A model generated the notes under the pieces. That model made no database searches. It had not been told where the DNA came from and saw nothing but the letters and a program-made list of their open reading frames with translations. The position numbers were made by a program, and so were the translations under genes. From Naegleria lovaniensis (lineage: Eukaryota > Heterolobosea > Eutetramitea > Acrasida > Naegleriidae), in NCBI RefSeq assembly GCF_003324165.1, contig NW_025407864.1, positions 1 through 45,484 on the forward strand: DNA of 45,484 bases, in the 5' to 3' direction. Positions 21,418 to 30,189 of the stretch are shown in pieces. The first letter of the stretch is position 1. Every line of letters begins with the position of its first letter.

Positions 21418-22149
21418 TTATTTCTTGGTCATCATCTTTTTCATTCTCTTCCATTTCTTCTTAATTACGCGGAAACTATCACGGTCATCCTTGAGTTTTT
21501 CTCTAACAGCATCCAAATCTTGTGGATAATCGATCAGCTTTTGGACGATCATTTGTTGGATAAACTTCTTTCTAAAGCCTTCTTCCTTTTGTAACCTGTG
21601 AACAAACTTTGTGAAATAGTGTTTGACAATCACGGTTGTACAAGAAGTAGCTGGATCTGAAACTGGTTCGGCGACAAAAGATACACATGTGAGGTTTTGA
21701 CGTTTTTTCATCTTGACAGGAATTTTAGCAGGAATATTCTGAAGCATCGATTCCACTTGTGAACTGATACGAACACCCTTGGGTGGTCCTTTTTCTTGTG
21801 TAAAAAGCATCAAACCGTCCACTTCCTTCTTATCCTTTTGTTGATGATCAAAAGCCAGTAGAATATCTTGTATTGCGTTTTCATAATCAAACAACAGCTG
21901 GACATGATACAATCCCAACACAGGTTTTTGTCTTGCTAAAATATGTTCAACGTTACTGAAATCAAGAACGTTGAAGGACTCCTCCTTTGCTTCTCTGATT
22001 GCAGTTTGGACTGGTGTTTCATTCGGTTTCATAGTTCCTCTCAAAGGATCAAGTTTGACGTCCAGTTCATACGAGGAAAAGCTAACTTGCAATAAGCAAT
22101 ACCAGCTCTTGTTAATTTCAACCCATGGCACAATTCCATATTGATACAT
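21418..22149 (-). CDS. Nudix hydrolase-like protein (copy 2)
   Basis: A 243-residue single-exon protein starting MYQYGIVPW. Its Nudix box fits the consensus better than copy 1: a Gly, five residues, Glu, seven residues, then REAKEES. The Gly that normally follows is Phe. It aligns along its full length with copy 1: both have LDVKLDP, GLYHVQ/GLYHVK, a DYPQDL or QYPQDL motif near the end, and similar spacing. This is an old local duplication with clear divergence. The very basic C-terminus (KKKWKRMKKMMTKK) might bind nucleic acid. Between the cap methyltransferase and the alpha-kinase genes, all on the minus strand, it may share their regulation. Confidence 0.8.
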   Translation of the reverse strand: MYQYGIVPWVEINKSWYCLLQVSFSSYELDVKLDPLRGTMKPNETPVQTAIREAKEESFNVLDFSNVEHILARQKPVLGLYHVQLLFDYENAIQDILLAFDHQQKDKKEVDGLMLFTQEKGPPKGVRISSQVESMLQNIPAKIPVKMKKRQNLTCVSFVAEPVSDPATSCTTVIVKHYFTKFVHRLQKEEGFRKKFIQQMIVQKLIDYPQDLDAVREKLKDDRDSFRVIKKKWKRMKKMMTKK

Positions 22150-22290
22150 TTTTTTCTTTGTTGACCTTGGTATGTTCAGAGACCAGTATTAAAACCATTC
22201 AGCAATGAGTGATGGGAATTCATACGGTTATTTTTATTCATGTGGACCCATTGGTCGTTATTGTGTCCATTCAAACAACACAATAAACGT

Positions 22291-24036
22291 TTACCTTTTA
22301 TTACGATCAACAGGTCCATATGAATTTGATTTGTGACGTCTGTACTCTTGACGATGAACAGGATGTGAAGCATAACGTACCTGATGATTTGGCATTCTCA
22401 TTTTGTGTTCTTGTTCATTCTGATGCCTCATAACAGCCATTTTCTGAAGTCTGTACCTATCTTCCTCTTTCACCTGAAGTTTTCTTTGGTGCTGCTTACT
22501 TGCATCTCTTTGTTCCTCTGGCCTCAAATGCTTCACTCTGTTGAATTTAAATTCACTGCTACGAATCACCTGGAACAAGTTTCTGTTGCCATGGTATGCG
22601 CTGATATCTCGTGTAATTCGTTCAATCATGGAGGAAATTTCTTGACATAGAGCAAGGGACGGTTGATTTTTGTTTTCAAGAATACATCTTACTCTTCTCA
22701 AGTACATTTCCAGAACGAATACTTCGGATCTGCAGTCGTAGCAGTAATCAATTCCTTCTGAGCGTGCAACATGAGGAAAGAGTGAAATGCGAGTGACTCT
22801 GTTGAAATAAAACATTTGCTCTTCATATTCTTTGTTGTCATACCATTTAAGTTTCATATTTTCTCCATCTACCACAAGTCGTGTTTCAGTTGTGGCTTGT
22901 CTACCCCAAATGGGAAGGAAAATCCATCCATCCAGGTACAAAGTGTATCCAGGATCATATGGAAGTCTAAACTTTACCATACTATATCTTGGTTTCATCA
23001 TTGCAATCCAATTCATTTGCCTGTCCATATCTTGTTTCACCCAACTTTCATGTTCGTCGTAGGCTTGTTGGTGAGGATCGGCGCTTCGAATGTCACTCAA
23101 GAATAAGAATACTTTATCACTGTTTTGCTCGTTTTCCGAACTAAATTCTCGAGTCATCTCCTCGGTAAAGTACTCTTGCCTCATTTGAATTCTTTCACGC
23201 AAGAATTCAGAACTGGATAAGTCTGGATCAAAGTTGTTTGGATCCACAAGAATGAATTTAAGATAAGGGAACAACTCTGCAAGATACGCAATGTGTCTTC
23301 CAGGAGCAGCTCCGGCATAAACAACAATAATTTGTTTGTTTGCGCCATAATAATCTGCACAAGGAGCAAACAACGTAAGAAACTCGATCTCTGACATTAA
23401 CAACTTTCTTTGCCCCCAATGAATGGTACTACGGAAATCCATGTGGGTAGGGCGATAGGCTTTTCTTGGAGCAGAGAGTTGATTCAAAATTCTTGCGTTT
23501 CTGAAAGTAAATTCATGCTCGATACTAGAGAGTTCAGATGGATCGTCGAGCCAGTTGTCTTTTTCATTTTCCTTGTTGTTGTTCGTGAACAAATTGACAG
23601 AACGGGATGTAGAGCCGTTAGTTTGGAAACCAGGATTTGTCCATACTCGAATTCGTGAATCTGTATTCTCACAACAATGAGGGTGTAAGAGATGATCATA
23701 AACATGAACCATTCTCGCTCTAGAGTTACCGTTTGGATCTCCACTTGTGGACAGCATGTCTGTTTGTTTACGGTCAGAATAACAGGATGAAAACAACGCA
23801 TCATCATTGTCAATATATTTGGTTCCTAAGAGCTCGGGTAGGGTTTGATCAGGTGGAATGATTGGAAGAGCTTTCGTTGCTGGTTCGAGTGATTCAAACT
23901 CTTTCTCTTGGATAGTCTTGAGCTTTTCAAGCAAGGATGAGTGCGTGTTGTGGCCTCGAGATGAGTGCTGTTGCCTTTGCGACTTGTGCATGGTGGGGTT
24001 TTTTTTGTTGAGCGACAGATGTGTGAAAGATGACAT
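22291..24036 (-). CDS. VP39-like mRNA cap (nucleoside-2'-O-) methyltransferase, large-DNA-virus type
   Basis: From the ATG at 24036 it is 581 residues. A later ATG at 23991 is possible, and the open frame upstream of 24036 has no good start. The central domain matches the poxvirus/giant-virus VP39 family, which methylates the 2'-O of the first transcribed nucleotide using S-adenosylmethionine. Visible are GQRKLLMSEIEFL, the SAM-binding VVYAGAAPGRH, LVDPNNFD, FLSDIRS, YSMVKFRLPY and TTETRLV. The Lys-Asp-Lys-Glu catalytic tetrad of the 2'-O class (about K211, D315, K355, E384) is intact. The N-terminal 180 residues are Ser/Asn-rich and the C-terminus is basic. Ordinary eukaryotic cap methyltransferases are a different family, so viral origin or shared ancestry with viral genes is inferred. 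The reading frame is undamaged. It is divergent from the VWA gene, 128 bases apart. Confidence 0.85.
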   Translation of the reverse strand: MSSFTHLSLNKKNPTMHKSQRQQHSSRGHNTHSSLLEKLKTIQEKEFESLEPATKALPIIPPDQTLPELLGTKYIDNDDALFSSCYSDRKQTDMLSTSGDPNGNSRARMVHVYDHLLHPHCCENTDSRIRVWTNPGFQTNGSTSRSVNLFTNNNKENEKDNWLDDPSELSSIEHEFTFRNARILNQLSAPRKAYRPTHMDFRSTIHWGQRKLLMSEIEFLTLFAPCADYYGANKQIIVVYAGAAPGRHIAYLAELFPYLKFILVDPNNFDPDLSSSEFLRERIQMRQEYFTEEMTREFSSENEQNSDKVFLFLSDIRSADPHQQAYDEHESWVKQDMDRQMNWIAMMKPRYSMVKFRLPYDPGYTLYLDGWIFLPIWGRQATTETRLVVDGENMKLKWYDNKEYEEQMFYFNRVTRISLFPHVARSEGIDYCYDCRSEVFVLEMYLRRVRCILENKNQPSLALCQEISSMIERITRDISAYHGNRNLFQVIRSSEFKFNRVKHLRPEEQRDASKQHQRKLQVKEEDRYRLQKMAVMRHQNEQEHKMRMPNHQVRYASHPVHRQEYRRHKSNSYGPVDRNKR

Positions 24037-24164
24037 GATGATGAGAATACAAAAATAAACCATCTCGCAACGGAATTCCCAACCGAATCGCTCTTGAACA
24101 TCTCCTTCAGGGCACAAAAACGGATTACAAATCCCATTTTTCAAAAAATCATCACTCAATCACG

Positions 24165-25493
24165 ATGAATGTCAACAACATCTTCCTTCAATTTGCCAAC
24201 AGATGGGGACTTGTGCCAGTGGGTAGTCTTGTTCCTTTGCTCAAGGCATGCAAAGTCAGATACCATTTGGAGGAGAAAGTAATGGCCATGATCGTGGATG
24301 AGCAAAACTCTGGTTTCTTTGATAGGCCTACTTTCGATTCTCTTTTGGAGAAGATCACTCAGCACAATAGTGTTCAACAAAATATTTGGGGAAAATCTCC
24401 TCGTTACATTGATCTGTGCTTTCTCTTGGATATTACCAAGTCCATGGACAAGTGGCTTCTTGAATCAATTCAAGTCATCACCAGTATCATCGATGAAGTA
24501 TCAAAGGTCAACAGAAATGTATCCATTCGTTATGGGTTTGTCGGTTATCGAGACTTGGATTGTACGGAGAGATTTGTTGTCGAACCATTCACGTTTGACA
24601 AGACTGATATTGTGCACCAGTTGAAGCAGGTGCAATGTTTTGGAGGTGGAGATTATCCAGAAGATGTGGATGGTGGTTTGGAACAGGTTCTCAAGAATAT
24701 GGAGTGGGCAAGCTTCACTCGAGTCTTGATCCACATCGCAGATGCACCAGGGCATGGTGCGCATCATCATAACTTTGCCGAAAAAGACGACTGGTACTAT
24801 TACCAACACGATCCGTCTGGTACAGAACAACTAGTGAAGGAACTGGTACACAAAAAGATTGACTATTACTTCTTTGAAATACATTCGTGTACTCAAAAGA
24901 TGGTACGAACCTTTCAGCAATGGATGTATGAAGCAAATCCAATTGAAAACCAGTACAAGTACGGGTTAAGTGTAGAACCCATCACATCAGACATGGAGTC
25001 TTTGGCTTTTCTTCGCAAAGTATCGAATATTGTTGTGGATACCGTGCGCTTGTCAGAAACACGAAAGAGTAGTCATGAAAATTCGACAGTGATACCCAAC
25101 AATTTCGTCCAGAAACCACCCAATACTAATAATACTCAAGTTGTTCTTCATCACCCGCAATGCACTCCAAGCAAGGAATTAGTACAGCAGTTCATTGATT
25201 CGCTGGGAGTACTAGAACAAGTGAGCATTAATGTCAAGTCAAAAGTAACGTTTTTAACCTTTCAGTCCACCGCCGTAAGCAGTTACTTTGTCAATCAGGT
25301 CAAAAGTATGTATATTTACGGAAACGTATGCAGATTTACATATTTTGACCCTCAAAAAATCAAAAACAAGAACAAAAAGAATGCAGAACAAAACCCACTT
25401 ACCAAGAACTATTCTCCTGCTGGCCCTTTGACATTGCCTCCGAACAAGGGAATGACAGAACTGAACATATTTTACTGCAGGCAACAATATTGA
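24165..25493 (+). CDS. VWA-domain protein, paralogue of the alpha-kinase N-terminus without kinase
   Basis: A 442-residue single-exon protein with ATG at 24165. The VWA domain at about 80-300 mirrors that of the alpha-kinase gene some 4 kb away: FLLDITKSM metal site, IRYGFVGYRD, GGGDYPEDVDGGLEQVL and RVLIHIADAPGHG. The alpha-kinase domain is absent. The C-terminus (about 330-440) has a beta-alpha pattern that could be an RRM-like fold, followed by a basic, Asn/Lys-rich stretch. The start is set by the shared N-terminal alignment with the kinase. It probably arose by duplication and loss of the kinase and could act as a partner or inhibitor of it. That role is inference. Confidence 0.85.
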   Translation: MNVNNIFLQFANRWGLVPVGSLVPLLKACKVRYHLEEKVMAMIVDEQNSGFFDRPTFDSLLEKITQHNSVQQNIWGKSPRYIDLCFLLDITKSMDKWLLESIQVITSIIDEVSKVNRNVSIRYGFVGYRDLDCTERFVVEPFTFDKTDIVHQLKQVQCFGGGDYPEDVDGGLEQVLKNMEWASFTRVLIHIADAPGHGAHHHNFAEKDDWYYYQHDPSGTEQLVKELVHKKIDYYFFEIHSCTQKMVRTFQQWMYEANPIENQYKYGLSVEPITSDMESLAFLRKVSNIVVDTVRLSETRKSSHENSTVIPNNFVQKPPNTNNTQVVLHHPQCTPSKELVQQFIDSLGVLEQVSINVKSKVTFLTFQSTAVSSYFVNQVKSMYIYGNVCRFTYFDPQKIKNKNKKNAEQNPLTKNYSPAGPLTLPPNKGMTELNIFYCRQQY

Positions 25494-25742
25494 ATCGTAT
25501 GTTGAATAAAGTTGTAATTGTCACTCATCATCGTCATGCCTATTCGCATCATCAATTATTAATTGGTTTGTTACAATAACTGTATCTGATGAACAAAATC
25601 CTCATTATCAAATTACTAAAAAGTTACCCAATTAATTAGTTTTTCAACCTATGAAATTAGCAAGAAGAATTGATATATATTTGGAAAAAGATTTGGATCA
25701 TACAAAACTGATTGGAATGAGGTTTGTTGATAAAAAAACATC

Positions 25743-27413
25743 TCATGTTGTTCCCAAATAGGCATCAAAGTAGCAATGTGTCATTCTTTCTTGATACAAT
25801 ACATCATTGTACTCCAACACAAAACCATTGCATTTGAGAGCTTCACAAATAAGCTCTCGATCGTTTTTCAGTTCCAGGATTGCATATGTCAATGCTGCTC
25901 CATTATTTTTCACAGCCTCTAACAAGAGTTCCTTGTCACGACATGTATGATAACCGAATCCAAATATTCCAAGACCATTTTCTTTGACAGCTTTTAACAA
26001 GAATTCTTTGTCATTATAAAATTCTCTTGGTGAGCTGGAAACAACATCTTTACAGCCCAGCTGAACAAGCTGTAATAAGAATTGTTTGTCTCTCAAAAGC
26101 TCAGTTGAAGCATATATAAAAGCATCCGAAAATTGTTTGACGGCTTCAATGACTAGCTCTCGGTCATTTTTCATCGTTTCGTTTGTAAATAGCAAAGCGT
26201 GACCATTTTGTCTTAGAGCTGTTAGTACAACTTCTCTATCGCTTTTCAACTCGTTGGATGCATATTGTAGAACATGCCCTGCTTGTCGTACAGCAGCTAA
26301 TACAATCTCTTTATCATTCCTCAATTCTTCTGCTGCAAATTCAAGTGCACCACCCTGTTGGTTGACAGCAGCAAGCACAACCTCTTTGTCTCTTTTCAAT
26401 TCATCAGAGACAAAATGTAATGCTCTCCCATTTTGCTGAACCGCTACAATTGCAATTTCTCTGTCATTACTCAAATTGTCAGAAGCAAAACAAAGTAAAC
26501 GTCCATCATTTTTGATTACATTCAAAATAATATCTCGATCATTCCTGAGCTCTTCGCTTACAAATTCAAGTAAAAATCCAAATTCTTGCACAATTGGAGT
26601 CACTATTTCTTTCTTTGAATAATCAAAAGAGGAAAGTTCTGGAAATATTAATTTGAGAGCCTTCAACATGAACTCATGATCTGCAAGTAAATATTTTGGT
26701 ACCCATTGCAGAGATCGCTTTGTTTGTTTGATAGCTTCAAAAATTATTTCTTCGTCGATTTCCAAATTGTAAATATGAACGAGTTGCAACACACGCAATG
26801 CTTCACCATTTTGTTTCATTGCAGCTAAAACAATTTCTCGATCTTCTATCCATTGTCCAACACTATACAGAGCATTTCCATTCCGCCGAATTGCTTCCAA
26901 TACAAATTCACGATCTTTAATACGTCGTTTTGAGACCTGTGCCAATGCATAGTCGTTGCTCTTTAAGGCCGTTAATACCACTTTCTTGTCGTTACGAACA
27001 CTAGAAGAAGCGTGCTGCAATTCATTTCCATGTTTTTTAACTACCTTCAAGACAAAATCTCTATCATCTTTCAATTGTGCCGATGCATGTTTTAATCCAT
27101 ACCCATACTTGTTGATATGATTCAATACAAATTTTTTATCATTCATAAACTCAACTGGAAAGAACGACGAATATTTCAATTCCCGATTCAACAACCACTT
27201 CTTCTTTCCTTCTTGTTGCTTTAAAAATTTCTGTTTTAATACAAATTCCAACCTCCGAATTCTAGAATGTTCTTCTACCGGTGTGCTGTGTTTACAAGGA
27301 AGAGTATCATCATCCCTAAGCAACGAATGGTTTCCAGAAAAATCCAATAATACCAGCCTCACAGTGTGATCATCACACCAGTTCATCATTTTTTTTGAGA
27401 ATATCGATTTCAT
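25743..27413 (-). CDS. DUF4116 tandem-repeat protein
   Basis: A 556-residue single-exon protein, ATG at 27413. After a short N-terminal region, about a dozen imperfect repeats of roughly 23-25 residues run to the C-terminus. Each unit resembles NDKEIVLAAVRQAGHVLQYA, ending in a short 'S-x-E-L' turn, the pattern of DUF4116 repeats. Each unit reads as two short helices and the series should build an alpha-solenoid, like other protein-binding repeat arrays. The repeats are diverged, so this is not a recent expansion. No catalytic motif, signal peptide or membrane segment is seen. A protein-interaction role is inferred from the fold type only. Confidence 0.85.
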   Translation of the reverse strand: MKSIFSKKMMNWCDDHTVRLVLLDFSGNHSLLRDDDTLPCKHSTPVEEHSRIRRLEFVLKQKFLKQQEGKKKWLLNRELKYSSFFPVEFMNDKKFVLNHINKYGYGLKHASAQLKDDRDFVLKVVKKHGNELQHASSSVRNDKKVVLTALKSNDYALAQVSKRRIKDREFVLEAIRRNGNALYSVGQWIEDREIVLAAMKQNGEALRVLQLVHIYNLEIDEEIIFEAIKQTKRSLQWVPKYLLADHEFMLKALKLIFPELSSFDYSKKEIVTPIVQEFGFLLEFVSEELRNDRDIILNVIKNDGRLLCFASDNLSNDREIAIVAVQQNGRALHFVSDELKRDKEVVLAAVNQQGGALEFAAEELRNDKEIVLAAVRQAGHVLQYASNELKSDREVVLTALRQNGHALLFTNETMKNDRELVIEAVKQFSDAFIYASTELLRDKQFLLQLVQLGCKDVVSSSPREFYNDKEFLLKAVKENGLGIFGFGYHTCRDKELLLEAVKNNGAALTYAILELKNDRELICEALKCNGFVLEYNDVLYQERMTHCYFDAYLGTT

Positions 27414-27516
27414 GAGTTGTTTAATTAATTGATGACAACTTCAAGTTCAGTTAGAGTTCATTCAGATCATGATTAAGGGAAATTCACATACCAAGAAGAG
27501 CAGCAGCATTCTCTCT

Positions 27517-29977
27517 TCAATGGTTATTTGTTCTGCTTGCTAGAGCGAAGCGTATCTTCTCTAAAACTTCACGTTTCGTGGTAAGTTGTGCTTCCAGTTG
27601 TTGAATTTGATTTTCAGTTTCTTCTGCTTTGATTTGTAGCGCTTCTAATGGTTGTGAGTTTAAGAAGGTTTGAGAAATTTTGTGGATGAAATGAGTGGTT
27701 TGATGGTGTTCGACCATGTCTCTGACAGTTGAATTAGATTGAAGACTGTCAAATGTCAACTCTTGTCGACACAGAGGACATTGCTGCTTTCTTGAGGTGT
27801 CTACGGCTCTGAAAATAGAATCTCTATCAATCGTCTTTTTACAACAAGGAAGTACCACTGGATCAATCATGAGTTCAAATGAAATTGGACAATACAAATG
27901 TTCCAAAATCTCTGAATCTCGATTCTCTGAAGAGTCGTCATTTCCCAATGCCCATTGTTTCTCTGAGTAATTCTTGTAATGTTTTTTAAATTCTTCTGTG
28001 AACTTATTTTGGAGACCCAAAAGCTCCAAAATGTCAAACAAGGCAGAATAAATGGCTTGACGACATGTAATTTTTTCTTCATAACTTTCCATTTGTTTGG
28101 TTAACTTGGTAATTTTCTCTTTCAAATCATTACTACTGTTTTTGAATTGATTAATTACAGATTGCAAATTTCTCTTCTCATCCGCCATTTGCTTTTTCTT
28201 TTGAGCGATTCCTTGCTTTCCTAAACTAATTCCATTTTCCTCTTGTTTCAAACGTTCATTGTCACTTGTTAACTCACGGATATTTCCTTCAAGTCGCTCA
28301 ACCTCCTTCAATACATGAGTACGTTGTTGCTTGGTGGTCTCGTACAAGGCCTTATTGTCTGGAATTTGATTTTTCTGAGCCTTTAACACAATTTCACAAA
28401 GACCATCATTGCCAAATTTTGAGACTGAACAATTTCACATATCGTCAAAGATGATGATCATTAAAAAAGAGGTTGAGTCGTTCAAAAAATCATTCAACCA
28501 AGTGAAACACAAAAAACTTACCATATCTCTTGTCATAGCAACCAGATGAAACACAGTGACCATTTCTCTCATCCAAACGACTTGTGTTTGAATCAAAGTC
28601 TTCTTTTGCAACCACAAGAGGGCAATTACTTAGTTTAAATGTGATATTTACATCTGTATAACTCAACCATCCCCAAAATTTCATTCTTTCTTCACTGATG
28701 GTTTTGGAGAAAACCTGTACTAGTTCTGGGCTCTCCAAATCCTTCATCTGCTTCTCCAACCGGTTCAATGTTTCTTTTTGTTGATTCAATTCAGTGCCAA
28801 AGCTTGTCAACCGGTTTGTATTTTGTTTGATCTCTTCGATAATTTGGTTTAATACTCGATCTACAGCTTGGGAATCGTCTCTCTCTAACGTTCCACTGTT
28901 TCCAATTTCATTCAATCGTTTTTCATATATCTTGATTCGATCTTGATAGTGCTTGGCATCGTCTTGATATTTTTCAGTCAAAGCATGCGTGGCACTGACA
29001 TTCTCATAAACAAGACAAGCATTGGCCGTAATTTGCAGAAATAATTCCTTGAGCTGATTCCACTTGTCATCATAGTCATCCAACGAGAAGAAAGATTTGT
29101 CAATTCCTGGCATTCTGTTAATGGCTTCTGTTATTTCTTGGAGACATGTTTCGTCAAATCGAACGACAAATAAATTATGGATTTGATCATGCATAGATTG
29201 AAGAAAGGTCAAGCGATCTTTCTCATCATCAGCGCTTGATTTTGAAGCATTGTCTCCTCCCTTACGCCATTGTGAAAGTTTGTTGAAAGTACTGTTAAAT
29301 AACTTGTTCCATCTGGACATGGCATTCTCGAGATGTTTTCCAATTTGATCTGAAATAACGGTCTTGTTGATTGCATAATTGTTGGTCTTGTCATTGATCA
29401 GGTATACAATGGATGACTGAAGTTTTTCAATGTTTGGAAGCAATTTTCCAATAATTTGAGAAGTCTCTAGTAACTTGGTGTCTCTCGAGGTAAAATAAGC
29501 TGCATCCATGACCACAATGACACCTTTCACAGGGGAATTCAGAATGCTCAATCTCAAACTCAGAGTAGCCATCAACTGTTCCATGTCACCTCTATTGTCA
29601 AAAAATCCAGCACAATCCACTAACACATATTCCACATTGGCATCCACGTCAACAAAGGTCGAAAATTGAGTCTCTGATTGAAGTGAATGGCCGATTGGAG
29701 TCACTGCCTCTCCATCCACACAAACCACCATTTGTTGATCAATTTGTTCATATCTCATCTTTTTACCAGCGAGAAAATTGGTAATCACCGATTTACCTGC
29801 TCCTGTTGGACCGATCACTAGCACAAGTGGTTTGTTACTCTTGTTTTCAGAGGCGGCTTTTGCTTCGAGACATTGTGTTTTCAGTTCCATCAAATCAGAT
29901 AATGGAATGTCGCTTAGGTCTTCTTCGTGTTGTTCTTCAAAGTTGTTATGTGAAGGACAAAAGTTGGGATCTGACAT
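27517..29977 (-). CDS. P-loop GTPase / coiled-coil / U-box fusion protein
   Basis: Two exons, 29977-28522 and 28424-27517, joined by a phase-1 intron (donor GGTAAGT, acceptor TTCAG), giving 787 residues. The N-terminal GTPase has a P-loop GPTGAGKS (about 56-63), DCAGF (about 120) and a candidate base-recognition motif NDKT (about 190), a variant of NKxD. It resembles AIG1/IMAP or dynamin-like large GTPases. Two long coiled coils lie near 340-420 and 500-600. At about 662-727 is a U-box/RING-like domain: YCPISFELMIDPVVLPCC, then CPLCRQEL. U-boxes recruit E2 ubiquitin enzymes. A GTPase-controlled ubiquitin ligase is a reasonable inference. The joined frame restores a smooth sequence across the splice. 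Confidence 0.82.
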
Positions 29978-30189
29978 TGTGTTGTTGTTTTTGTTTTTGT
30001 GGTTGAAATCATCTAGCGTGATGATGTGTTGTTGATGAACAAGTTATTCGAATAAGTTGTTCGAGCAACCGTCACTTGTCATGGAAAACGTTTCTTTGAT
30101 GTTCCAATCAAATTAAAGTCAGACACTTGTATTGCAAAACGTACAAAAAATAATCAAAATCAGAGACACCACACACGTGGTCCAGACAA

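Noticed and set aside
22340-22400. Possible intron donor (CAG/GTACGT) near the methyltransferase 3' end
   Set aside because: The frame stays open to 22291 with plausible basic composition, so a splice is not needed.
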